Shown here in pieces: positions 7,429 to 16,804 of a stretch of DNA of 64,000 bases; position 1 is the first letter of the stretch; the number at the start of each line of letters is the position of its first letter. The translations under genes and the position numbers were made by a program. The notes below the pieces were generated by a model that was given only the letters and a program-made list of their open reading frames with translations, did not search any database and was not told the origin of the DNA. Source of the stretch: an uncultured Flavobacteriales bacterium (lineage in GTDB: Bacteria; Bacteroidota; Bacteroidia; Flavobacteriales_D; Crocinitomicaceae). The stretch spans positions 1,602,435 through 1,666,434 of the forward strand of contig CALSTG010000001.1 of NCBI GenBank assembly GCA_943789205.1. Reading direction: 5' to 3'.

Positions 7429-10362
7429 ATGAAAGCATTTATATATCTACTGTCTGCAGTCCTTTTATGTTCATGTTCAGACCAACATATCAAGATAGAG
7501 AAACACTTGCATGTTAATTGTGGTGCAGAGTCCGTTTCAGGAGACGAGTTTATTGAGGGGAAGGTTCGTTTGTCAAATGCCAATTGTCGAACGCAGCAAT
7601 ATAGTCGCTCGGGAGACTTTGCTTTTAAACTTAACAAAGAAAAGCAGTTTGGTCCTTCCTTGAAGTTAGATTCAATAAAAATGGGGGATGTGATTTATGC
7701 CTCAGTTTACCGTAAAAAGGGTCCGTCAAACGGCCATCTTGTTATAGCGGCATGTAATGAAGGTCAATACGAAAGCAATCAAATTTCACTGGAAGAAAAA
7801 GTAGCATGGGAGCAGTTAAAATGTACGTTTGTAGCGAAAAAAGATTATGATTTCGTGACCGTCTATCTCTGGAATCCAAATGAAGAAGATGTTTATTTTG
7901 ACGATTTAGTTATTGACTGTTACCGTGAAAATGAAAAACCAAAAGTTGTTCATGACAAAGATATCCTTAGGATTGAAATTCCTCAAGGTGCTTTAGATAG
8001 CCTTTCGGATTTCCGAGAAAAAGCGCTGAAACAAGAGGTGATCACCTCGGATCTTAAGCGTTATTTTAAAGCTTTTGTAATTTTAAATGGAGATAAAGTG
8101 CCCGTTTCTCTTAGGTTTAAGGGTGATTGGGTAGATCATTTGGATGGTGAAAAATGGTCCTATCGTATCAAATTCAAAGGTGCTAATGCCTATCAGGGCA
8201 TGAAGAAGTTCTCCATTCAAGACCCTCATACACGTTCATTCATGATGGAGTGGCTTGGTCATCGTCTATTTGAGAAAGAAGATATCCTGACCACGCGCTA
8301 TGAGTTCAAGGTAGTTTATATAAATGGAGTAAATAGAGGGGTTTATGCACTTGAGGAGCACTTTGACAAAAGGCTTCTAGAATACAGAAAACGAAGAGAG
8401 GGTCCTATTGTAAAGTTTGATGAAAGCGGTGTATGGCAGGGTTATTACGACCAGCAAAAGTACCAGCAAGGTTTCAAGAAATTTCCCTACCTGGAATCAG
8501 CAGAGATTTTACCATTTAGTAAAAAAAGAACTCGTAAAAATCCGGTTCTTTTGAATCAATTTGTTCTTGCTCAAAGTCATCTATCTAGATTCAGAGCTTT
8601 AGATTCAAAACTCGAGGAATATCTTGATGTTGATAAAATGGCAAGATTTATTGCGATGTGTGATGTTATGAACGCTACCCATGGATTAATTTGGCACAAT
8701 CAGAGGAGCTATCTAAATCCAGTTAATGGTGTTCTTGAGCCTGTTGCTTACGATTGTTTTTCAGGTAAGCTTTCCATCCATTATGAACTATTAGGTATGG
8801 CAGCAAGATGGCGCGAGACAAAAGACTTTACCAGTTTTGATGCACTATTTTTAAATGAAGCCTTCAATAAATTGTATATAAAATACCTGAAAAAGTATTC
8901 CTCAAAAGGTTATCTGATGGAAACATTTGCTGCATTAGAAGATGAGATCAAGCATTATCAGGGGCTATTGCAACATGAATACCCATTATATACATTGAAT
9001 AAAGATTATTTCTTTTTGAATCAGTACAATGTTCAAGAAAAGGTTCTAAAGTATGCGTCACTTGCTGAAAATAACCGAAAAGTTTCCAAAAAGAATCTAT
9101 ACCAAGAGACACCACAAAATGTAGTTTTTGATGAGGTTTCATTAAAGGTTTACACGAAAACATCAGATTCGCTATCTGGTGTTTTTCAGTTTGAAAATTA
9201 CTTGCTTTCACCAATAGAGGTTGTAGGATATTCGACAAAAGCGAATAAAAATCTTGTTTTTCAATTAGATAAAAAATTCTCTTTGGAGGCCTTCGTTAAT
9301 GAGAGCGTTAAAAAAGAAGTATCGTTTCCATTCAGACCTAGAAAGATTTTTTATAAAACTCAGATTACAGGGGATTCTTTACTTTCTGTTAAGGTAAGCC
9401 CATTTCCCCCTATTACCTATAAGTCTATAATGGATTTTGAGAACAGTCAATTTGTTTCAGACAATGATGAGATACGCTTTAAAGCCAATCAGGTGTATGC
9501 TTTTAAGGAAACTGTTTTTATTCCAAGAGATAAGAATTTAGTCATCGAAGAAGGAGTCAAAATCTCTCTGAGTAATGGAGCGCGTTTTGTTGCTTATGGC
9601 CCGGTTAAAATGCTTGGTTCAAATAATAAGCCCATTAAAATTGAAGGTAAGGGATCCAAAGGAGGCGGTGTTGTGCTTTTTCCAGAGGGTGGCAGCGTTC
9701 AAATGAGTCATGTAATTTGTGAAAATCTCACAGATGCCAATTCTAAAAGTTGGATACTTACCGGTGGTTTGACCATATATGAAGGAGATGTCAGTATTTT
9801 GAATTGCTCATTCCTCAATGCTAAAAGCGAGGATGCTTTGAACCTTATTCGATGTGATTTCAAAATTGATGGCATTACAGTAGATGGCACATATTCAGAC
9901 GGTTTTGATGCAGATTTCTGTTCTGGAATAATCATGAATTCAACCTTTCGATCAACAGGAAATGACTGTGTTGATTTCTCGGGGAGTACTATAGATATTG
10001 AAGATTGTACAATAATAGAATCTGGCGATAAAGGTATTTCAGGAGGGGAACATTCCATACTTAATGTTAGAAACTGTTTTATAACAAATGCCACGATCGG
10101 TATCGCTTCTAAGGATAAATCTATAGTTAATGTCAGCAATACGAAACTTGAATTTTGTGATTTTGCATTTGCTGCATATCGCAAGAAGGCTGAGTTTGGT
10201 CCGGCTCAAATCAAGGTCGAATCTGCAATGCTTAATAATATTTCAGTCCGTTATTTGATTGAGAAAGGTTCTGAAATAACCCACCTTGGAAAAACCAACA
10301 TTGGCAATAAAATGTTTGATATCGATTCGATGTATCAGCAGTTCACAAAGTCGGGTATTTAA
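7429..10362 (+). CDS. Large lipoprotein with CotH-kinase-like domain and C-terminal parallel beta-helix
   Basis: 977 residues. The ATG at 7429 gives a lipoprotein signal (MKAFIYLLSAVLLCSC), so the mature protein is probably lipid-anchored; an in-frame TTG at 7405 would spoil this signal and overlaps the promoter box. Residues about 20-170 look like a beta-sandwich ending in a Val-Tyr-Phe-Asp-Asp-Leu motif common to carbohydrate-binding modules. About 180-520 is a CotH-like domain with Gly-Val-Tyr-Ala-Leu-Glu-Glu-His-Phe-Asp-Lys and a later His-Asn-Gln-Arg-Ser-Tyr...Ala-Tyr-Asp element. About 670-930 is a right-handed beta-helix rich in short Asn/Asp/Gly/Cys turns. CotH proteins are atypical protein kinases in spore formers; function here is unknown. 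Confidence 0.7.
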   Translation: MKAFIYLLSAVLLCSCSDQHIKIEKHLHVNCGAESVSGDEFIEGKVRLSNANCRTQQYSRSGDFAFKLNKEKQFGPSLKLDSIKMGDVIYASVYRKKGPSNGHLVIAACNEGQYESNQISLEEKVAWEQLKCTFVAKKDYDFVTVYLWNPNEEDVYFDDLVIDCYRENEKPKVVHDKDILRIEIPQGALDSLSDFREKALKQEVITSDLKRYFKAFVILNGDKVPVSLRFKGDWVDHLDGEKWSYRIKFKGANAYQGMKKFSIQDPHTRSFMMEWLGHRLFEKEDILTTRYEFKVVYINGVNRGVYALEEHFDKRLLEYRKRREGPIVKFDESGVWQGYYDQQKYQQGFKKFPYLESAEILPFSKKRTRKNPVLLNQFVLAQSHLSRFRALDSKLEEYLDVDKMARFIAMCDVMNATHGLIWHNQRSYLNPVNGVLEPVAYDCFSGKLSIHYELLGMAARWRETKDFTSFDALFLNEAFNKLYIKYLKKYSSKGYLMETFAALEDEIKHYQGLLQHEYPLYTLNKDYFFLNQYNVQEKVLKYASLAENNRKVSKKNLYQETPQNVVFDEVSLKVYTKTSDSLSGVFQFENYLLSPIEVVGYSTKANKNLVFQLDKKFSLEAFVNESVKKEVSFPFRPRKIFYKTQITGDSLLSVKVSPFPPITYKSIMDFENSQFVSDNDEIRFKANQVYAFKETVFIPRDKNLVIEEGVKISLSNGARFVAYGPVKMLGSNNKPIKIEGKGSKGGGVVLFPEGGSVQMSHVICENLTDANSKSWILTGGLTIYEGDVSILNCSFLNAKSEDALNLIRCDFKIDGITVDGTYSDGFDADFCSGIIMNSTFRSTGNDCVDFSGSTIDIEDCTIIESGDKGISGGEHSILNVRNCFITNATIGIASKDKSIVNVSNTKLEFCDFAFAAYRKKAEFGPAQIKVESAMLNNISVRYLIEKGSEITHLGKTNIGNKMFDIDSMYQQFTKSGI

Positions 10363-10670
10363 GAGAACCAGACGTCGTTAATCACCTCTTTTTTCATAAA
10401 CTGATTTACCCGTTCAATAATTACTTGTTTGCCTGAGTGCAATTCTTCCCTCATTACTGCAGAATCAATTTGAAGATGTAAGGTTTTATTTTTGATTTTA
10501 ATGCTTTTTGTTCGGTGTGCAACGGCTTTCCCCATCAGCTCTGGCCAAGCTTCATTGAGGTCGTATTCTTTCATTTTATCATCAAGTTTGTAGGCTTTCA
10601 TGAGTTTTTCAATGACATCACCTAAAGGTTGCTCTTTTTTAGATCTTCGATTGTCCGGATTGTACACCAT
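10359..10670 (-). CDS. DUF721 (DciA-like) protein
   Basis: 103 residues from the ATG at 10670; another ATG 11 codons upstream (10703) would overlap recF by 23 bp and adds a stretch that does not look conserved. The core contains the DUF721 pattern: an N-terminal Arg-Arg-Ser, a Leu-Gly-Asp-Val-Ile helix, then Ala-Trp-Pro-Glu-Leu-Met-Gly and a C-terminal KH-like strand-helix with Leu-His-Leu-Gln-Ile-Asp-Ser. DUF721 includes DciA, the helicase-loading factor of bacteria without DnaC; whether this short form does that job is inference. It sits just after recF, an arrangement common in Bacteroidota. The 3' end overlaps the CotH gene by 4 bp. Confidence 0.8.
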   Translation of the reverse strand: MVYNPDNRRSKKEQPLGDVIEKLMKAYKLDDKMKEYDLNEAWPELMGKAVAHRTKSIKIKNKTLHLQIDSAVMREELHSGKQVIIERVNQFMKKEVINDVWFS

Positions 10671-10680
10671 AACGCTAAAA

Positions 10681-11790
10681 TTAACGAGAAATTTCTTTAA
10701 CATCTCCCATGATTACCTCAAATAGTTTTGAGGAGACATCTACGCTATCTAGCAAGTTTTCCATTCTTGTCCTATCTGTATCAGACAATATTACTTGGCC
10801 AAAGTAATCCTGAGTTACGAGTTGTACCAATTTTTGAACCCTTTCAGCGTCAAGCTTATCAAAAATATCATCTAGTAATAAGATTGGATTTGTTTTCTTT
10901 TGTTCTTTCAGCCAATCGAATTGCGCAAGCCTTAGTGCGATGACAAAGGACTTTTGCTGTCCCTGAGATCCGAATTTCTTTATAGGATGTCCTTTGATAG
11001 TAAATATCAAATCATCCTTATGGACTCCAACATTCGAGTACTGGCTATAACTGTCTTTTTTATGATTTTTCAAAAGCAAGTTAGAGAAATCCTCACCTGT
11101 AAGTTGCGATTTATAGGTAATATTACTTTGTTCTGCTGAAACACCTATCTCTGAATAGAACTTTTGAAAAACAGGAATGAACGAGTCTAAAAATGTTGTC
11201 CTTTTTTTATGAATTAAGACACCCAATTTTGACATTTGAGCATCCCATACTTCTATGGATTCGAGATCAAATAAACGATGCTCTGCCATGTTTTTCAGTA
11301 AGGCATTTCGTTGGGATAGGACTTTATGATAGGCTTGAAGTGTGTTTAAATAAATTGGATCTACTTGTGATATGATGCCATCCATCCATTTTCTTCTTAG
11401 CTCGCTGCCTTCATTTATTAAATCACCATCGTAAGGCGAGATAAAAACTACTGGAAATTTACCTATGTGTTCCGCTAATTTATCGTACTCCTTTTTATTA
11501 AGTTTTATTTTCTTTTTTGCGCCGAGTTTATAGGAGCAGGCAACCTGAAAAGTTTTTTCCTCTATATTCCAAATTCCGTTAATATGGAAAAAGCTTTGGT
11601 TAAACATGACATTTTGTTTGTCAATAGGATTCAAGTAACTTTTGCACATACTCATGTAATGTATAGCGTCAAGTACATTAGTTTTTCCACTCCCGTTTTT
11701 CCCAATAAATGCATTGAGTCCATTATTAAGCTCAATTTCCGTGCTTTGATGATTTTTGAATTGAATCAGTTGTATTCGAGATAAGAACAT
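10681..11790 (-). CDS. recF: DNA replication and repair protein RecF
   Basis: 369-residue SMC-like ATPase that helps load RecA at ssDNA gaps together with RecO and RecR. The Walker A loop GKNGSGKT spans residues 30-37, the ABC signature-like region Gly-Ser-Gln-Gly-Gln-Gln-Lys-Ser lies near residue 280, and the Walker B Leu-Leu-Leu-Asp-Asp-Ile-Phe-Asp follows near 308. Length is normal for the family. A DUF721 gene follows with a 10-bp gap and is probably co-transcribed. The upstream side is the 302-bp divergent spacer before the large surface protein. Confidence 0.93.
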   Translation of the reverse strand: MFLSRIQLIQFKNHQSTEIELNNGLNAFIGKNGSGKTNVLDAIHYMSMCKSYLNPIDKQNVMFNQSFFHINGIWNIEEKTFQVACSYKLGAKKKIKLNKKEYDKLAEHIGKFPVVFISPYDGDLINEGSELRRKWMDGIISQVDPIYLNTLQAYHKVLSQRNALLKNMAEHRLFDLESIEVWDAQMSKLGVLIHKKRTTFLDSFIPVFQKFYSEIGVSAEQSNITYKSQLTGEDFSNLLLKNHKKDSYSQYSNVGVHKDDLIFTIKGHPIKKFGSQGQQKSFVIALRLAQFDWLKEQKKTNPILLLDDIFDKLDAERVQKLVQLVTQDYFGQVILSDTDRTRMENLLDSVDVSSKLFEVIMGDVKEISR

Positions 11791-12092
11791 TTTTTAAAAT
11801 TAGCTAATTGATTTCGTTTATGATAGTCTGAGCAATGTATTTTATCTTCCTTAATTATGTTTATATTTAGATTGGTAATCAATAAAAGTGCTTTGACTTT
11901 TATTTACACTTTTATCGTATAAGTTGTCATAAATTTTGTGGCTGAGACCGTCAAGATTATTTCGAAATTTATGCCATGCTTTAAGCGGTTATAAAATACT
12001 TTAAGCTCAAGACGTTTTGTTTCTTCAAAAGAGTTTTAAAATTTGTTTTTTAAGAAGCAACTTGTGAGGATTAAATTTAGTCTTAATACTGT
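11791..12092. other. 302-bp AT-rich divergent spacer
   Basis: This is the only gene-free stretch near 300 bp. It must hold the promoters of recF (leftward) and of the surface-protein gene (rightward). I see no exact TAnnTTTG box, only a one-mismatch version (TAAATTTA) about 20 nt before the ATG at 12093. There are no ORFs, tRNA-like folds or clear repeats. Confidence 0.5.
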
Positions 12093-15000
12093 ATGAAACG
12101 TAAAATTCTTGTTTCCTTTTTGGCTTCATTGTGTGTCATTTTTTACTCGAAAAATACACATGCTCAGTTGATTATTGAGAATCAAGGCGCAACCGCAGAG
12201 GTCGTAGTCAATTCTATAATAAGCGGTGGTCTTACGATAACAAATGCCACCATGAATTGTCCAAACAATGCCTATGGTACTTTTACCAATGGTGCAACAA
12301 CCGATATTGGTATTCCAACTGGTCTTGTAATGACCACTGGAAATGTTGCTGATATTAATGCTCCCGGAGCGAATTTTATGAGCACGGATAATGGAACCAA
12401 TTGTAACGATCCCCAGTTAAACGCGCTTGAGCCATTAGCAAATAATGATTGCTGCATTTTAGAGTTCGATGTAGTTCCAACATGCGATGAGCTTCAAATA
12501 CGATTCGTATTTGGTTCTGAAGAATACCCAGAATGGGTTTCGTCGGGTTACAACGATGCTTTTGGATTTTTTATTTCAGGTCCTGATCCAAATGGTGGAA
12601 ATTATAATAATGAAAATGTAGCCGTATTACCTGACGGTAATACGATTGTGAGTATTGACAATGTCAATGCAAATTTAAATCAAGCTTTTTATGTAGATAA
12701 TGCTCTAGGAACCACGAATGTTTTTGATGCTTTTACAACCGTTTTAATCTCAGATGTTTCTGTAGTTCCTTGCCAAAGTTACCATTTTAAGTTGGCCATA
12801 GCAGACGCAGGTGATCCATTTTGGGATTCAGGCGTGTTTGTTGATTTTTTAGAATGCTCTACTGCCTTAGAAACTACAGTTTCATCATCACCAGTTTCAT
12901 GTGCTGGTTCGGATGGCACAGCTTCAGTGAATGCGTCAGGAGGCTTCCCAGGTTACACCTATTCTTGGAATACAACTCCTCCACAAACAACGGCAACGGC
13001 AACAGGGCTTGATCCCGGTATTTATGAGGTATCCGTCGATGATGCTGGTGGTTGTACGGAACCCATAATTGAGACTGTTGAGGTAGTTGCAAACGCTGTT
13101 GTTCCAACCTTATCAATCAATTCAGGAACAATTTGTGCAGGTGATTTTATAACACTAACGGCATCCCCGTCTATTGCGGGTGGGTCTTTTTTGTGGAATA
13201 CAGGTGAGACGACAGCCTCTATCAATGTTTCACCAATTACGAGCACTAGCTATAGATGTGATTATGATCTAGCAGGTTGTATTGCAATCACAAACGCGAC
13301 TGTAACTGTAAACCCATTATTAGAAAGTACAACCAATCTAAATATTTGTGAAACTGAGCTTCCGTATCCTATGGAATGGAATGTCATTAAACACCTCAGG
13401 TACGCATCAAATTGTGTTGCCTGGTTCGCAAACTGGATGTGATTCAACAGCTACAATTGAATTAGCAGTAGCTCCGACTTTAACGAGTACGACAAATTTA
13501 ACCATCTGCGAGGATCAACTTCCCTTTGTTTGGAATGGATTGAATTTTTTAACTTCGGGCAACCAAACAGTTTCACTAACAAGTGTTATTTCTGGCTGTG
13601 ACTCTTTAGCAACGTTAAGCTTGACAGTTCAATCGCCGACATTAGGAATGAATTCTGAAGTTATTTGCGAAGGTTCAAGTGTGATTTTAACAGCTGTTCC
13701 CTCGATAATTGGTGGTTCTTATTCCTGGAGTAATGGTGAGACAGGTGTTGAATTCATAGAAGTCTCGCCTACTGAAACAACGAGCTACACCTGTGATTAT
13801 GACATAGCAGGCTGTATGGCTCAAGCATCAGGGACTGTAACTGTTAATCCTATTCTTGAAAGTTCTATTTCTTTTGACATATGCGAAAGTGAGCTGCCTT
13901 ATCAATGGAACGGTTTATCATTTGCCAATGCAGGTATTCAGACAGCAATATTAACAAGTATAGTTTCGGGTTGTGATTCTTTGGTTACACTTGATTTATC
14001 CGTCATCTCCTCTCGGCAGCGAGCGAAAGTTTTGAAACAATCTGTGATTCAGAATTACCGTATTTGTGGAACGGTCTGTTTTTTGGGGCCGGAGGTACGC
14101 AAACAGTAACGCTACAAAGTTTGGAGACTGGGTGTGATTCTTTGGCGACCTTAACATTAACTGTAACACCTTCTCAAGTTCCAGATTTTGATCAGCTGGG
14201 GCCTTATTGTCAAGATGATCCAGCAGATGCGCTACCTAATATTTCTATTGATGGTATTACAGGCGTTTGGGGTCCTCCCGGTATTAATACAAATGCCGTT
14301 GGCCCTACAATATATGCTTTTGTTGTTGATCCAAATCAATGCGCATTGAATTATCAAATGGTTATCCAGGTAAATGAAACACCGGATTTATCTATTATTG
14401 GGACAGATGAAATATGTGAAGGTCAGGACGCTACACTTACCGCTTTATCGGGTCTTGCCAATGGTGATTTCTACTGGTTGCCTAATGGTGAAACGACAAA
14501 CGAAATTACCGTTAGTCCGACCCAAACTACCCAGTACACTGCAACCTACAGCGTTGGTGGGTGCCCAAGTCCTGTAGTTGACTTCACGGTAATCGTAAAT
14601 CCCAACATACCAGTGTATGCTGGGGATGATGTTACCTTATGTCTTGGTGAAAGTGTTGCGCTTAACGGAAGTAATGGTATAAACTATTCCTGGTCTGGTG
14701 GTGTTGAGGACGGTGTTGATTTTGTCCCGTCGGAGACAAATGTTTATACTTTGACTGGTTTTAGCGCTGATGGATGTGAAACTCAAGATGATGTTTTGGT
14801 AGAGGTCTTACCATTGCCAGTCATTGATCCAGGTCTTCCTCTAAGTGTTTGTGAAGGAGAACTCGTTGTGTTATCCGCCAGTGGTTTGGGTATAGGTGGA
14901 ACATACAATTGGGATAATGGAGCTAGTGATTTGGTGCCATTTAATTTAAATAATACTACAACATTTACGGTAACAGGAATTGATGAAAATGGTTGCCAAG

Positions 15001-15569
15001 GCAGTGCTTCAGTTACCTTAACTGCTGAGCCAAATCCCATTGCTTTATTTCAAGCGAATCCTGTTTCGGGAGCTATTCCATTGAATGTAGATTTTATAAA
15101 CCAAAGCTCAAATGCCACACAGTATAGTTGGGATTTTGGAAATGGAGATGAATTAAATTATTTCGAGCCATCGAATCCTGAGATTTCAACAATTTATGAG
15201 TCTGAAGGTTTTTTTAATGTACAACTGATTGCTCAGAACGATTTATGTAGCGATACTTTTTCATTAGCAATAAATGTTTTAGAAATAGCAGACCCTATAA
15301 TTTTTGTACCTAATGTCTTTAGTCCGAATCAAGATGGTACAAATGAGTTATTTCTCATTGATACTGAAAATATAGCAACAATAGAATTAATTATTCTGAA
15401 CAGATGGGGTAATATCATGGCTCGTATTGAGTCCTTGGACGGTGGTTGGGATGGCAGGTCGTCAAATGGGAATGATGCTGAAGAGGGGGTTTACTTTTAC
15501 AAGTATACCGCTACGGGTATGAATGGATCGGACTTATCGGGTCATGGTTTTTTAACCCTTGTCCGATAA
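12093..15569 (+). CDS. T9SS-exported repeat adhesin (choice-of-anchor L, PKD, CHU_C sorting domain); frameshifted twice as written
   Basis: One gene of about 1,158 residues interrupted by two compensating single-base shifts: an extra C at 13368/13369 and a missing C near 14014. After correction the reading frame is continuous. Order: signal peptide (cleaved after His-Ala-Gln), choice-of-anchor L domain (about residues 30-255, with Phe-Gly-Ser-Glu-Glu-Tyr), a Ser-Pro-Val-Ser-Cys repeat, alternating Ig-like and ELPY-WNG repeats, more Ig-like units, a PKD domain (Ser-Trp-Asp-Phe-Gly-Asn-Gly), and the gliding-motility C-terminal domain (Phe-Val-Pro-Asn-Val-Phe-Ser-Pro-Asn-x-Asp-Gly; Trp-Asp-Gly; Gly-Val-Tyr-Phe-Tyr). 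The last directs type IX secretion and surface attachment. Likely an adhesin; ligand unknown. Confidence 0.85.
13321..14170 (+). repeat. Degenerate intragenic repeats (four ELPYxWNG units) in the adhesin
   Basis: Four copies of a ~45-residue unit are visible at about 13340-13470, 13490-13630, 13860-14005 and 14040-14165. Each has Ile-Cys-x(2-3)-x-Leu-Pro-Tyr/Phe-x-Trp-Asn-Gly, then Gly-x-Gln-Thr, then Gly-Cys-Asp-Ser-x-Ala/Val-Thr. An Ig-like unit ending in Cys-Asp-Tyr-Asp-x-Ala-Gly-Cys separates copies 2 and 3 and another precedes copy 1. Both frameshifts fall within or beside these units. Confidence 0.75.
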
Positions 15570-16742
15570 CGAGTTCTTAAAAAACAAGACAACAACAATT
15601 GGTATAAATAAGAAAATTAAGTAGCTGTACCATGGCCAAGTCGATATGGAACCACGATTTACTGTTACCGAAGATTTTATGTTTCTTAGTTTTCTTTGTT
15701 CTGCCAAAATTAATTTCTGATTGCCTTTTAGCTTCCTGACCTCGTCCTTTAATTCTTGAGATTTATCGAATTCCATTCTAGTCTCTAGCGCTTCTATGTG
15801 ATTTGTTATTAGCTTATTATTTTTGGCTAAAAATATTGAGGAGTCAAGATACATATTACCAACTTCAACATCTTTGTTTTCTATATATAAACTACCAATG
15901 TTTAAATAGGCATCACACAAATAAGGAATAACACCTTGCTCCTTTCTTTCCTCTAAAACCTCTTTAAATAGAGATAGGGCATGCTCAGGTTCTCCTTTAA
16001 AGAAAAGAGAGATTGCAAGATTGTTTTTTGCTCTTGAAATCGTAAAAGGTGATTGTGTTTTCTCAGCGAACTCTGCTTGCTTTTCGAAATAATTCATGGC
16101 CAAATTATTTTTCTTTTGATCTAGTGCAATTTGACCTAAAAAAGAATTTGCATTTGCGGCAGATTCATATTTTTCATTTTTTAGAGCTAGTGTTAAATAG
16201 CTCTTTGCATAGAGCTGAGCCGAGATTGTATCGCCGCTCAAATAATGGCATTGTGCAAGGTTAATGAGTGCCATAAACTTCAAGGTCTTGTCTTGTGCAT
16301 CATCACCGAATTTAATTGAAGCGTTAAAATTATCTTTCGCTTTTTGAAAATCACTGAGAAGCAAATAACATAAACCTGTTTGGTTGAAGGCTTTTGAGAT
16401 TAGCGCATTATCTCCTTGATTTAAGAAAAATGACCTTGATAATTCTAGCATTTTTAAGCCATCTTCAACAAACCCTTTTTTCATATCGAAACCACCTAAT
16501 AAACTTTGATAAACAGCTTTAACAAAAGGGTCGTTTTCAAGAGCATATATTTCTTTCAATGCAACACCAATAATGTTTAGTGAGTCTACAGAAAACCTAT
16601 GGTAATGCTCACTAAGATCTAAGGCAATTATGGCTTTTTCTTTTACGCTAGTGGTTTCAATAAAACTTTTATAACTGATAGGATTTTGAGTTTTTACATT
16701 AAAAGAGAGTAGCAAGATAAAAAGGAGGAGGATTCTGTTCAT
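15552..16742 (-). CDS. Secreted/membrane TPR protein
   Basis: 396 residues from the ATG at 16742, which places a clean signal peptide at the N-terminus (Met-Asn-Arg then a Leu-rich core, ending near Val-Lys-Thr-Gln). Residues about 60-310 are helical TPR repeats with the usual Ala/Gly/Tyr pattern (for example Asn-Gln-Thr-Gly-Leu-Cys-Tyr and Ala-Tyr-Leu-Asn-Ile-Gly). A single C-terminal transmembrane helix at about 370-388 is followed by a short basic tail. This plan resembles the periplasmic sensor half of TPR-containing LuxR or histidine-kinase proteins, but no output domain is present. The 3' end overlaps the convergent adhesin gene by 18 bp. Confidence 0.7.
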   Translation of the reverse strand: MNRILLLFILLLSFNVKTQNPISYKSFIETTSVKEKAIIALDLSEHYHRFSVDSLNIIGVALKEIYALENDPFVKAVYQSLLGGFDMKKGFVEDGLKMLELSRSFFLNQGDNALISKAFNQTGLCYLLLSDFQKAKDNFNASIKFGDDAQDKTLKFMALINLAQCHYLSGDTISAQLYAKSYLTLALKNEKYESAANANSFLGQIALDQKKNNLAMNYFEKQAEFAEKTQSPFTISRAKNNLAISLFFKGEPEHALSLFKEVLEERKEQGVIPYLCDAYLNIGSLYIENKDVEVGNMYLDSSIFLAKNNKLITNHIEALETRMEFDKSQELKDEVRKLKGNQKLILAEQRKLRNIKSSVTVNRGSISTWPWYSYLIFLFIPIVVVLFFKNSLSDKG

Positions 16743-16756
16743 ACAATTGGACTTTT

Positions 16757-16788
16757 TTTGCAATGATACTCAAGTATTGTTAAGTTTG
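16757..16788 (+). promoter_or_regulatory. Complete Bacteroidota promoter for pruA (TTTG-N20-TAAGTTTG)
   Basis: TTTG at 16757-16760 and TAAGTTTG at 16781-16788 are separated by exactly 20 nt. This matches the published Bacteroidota pattern TTTG-N19-21-TAnnTTTG. The -7 box ends 16 nt before the pruA ATG. It is the best promoter match in the window. Confidence 0.7.
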
Positions 16789-16804
16789 CAACAAAAAATA
16801 TATT

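Noticed and set aside
9708-10184. Long antisense ORF (158 codons) inside the CotH/beta-helix gene
   Set aside because: It lies wholly within a well-supported gene on the other strand and has no domain-like features; it is a shadow of the repetitive beta-helix.
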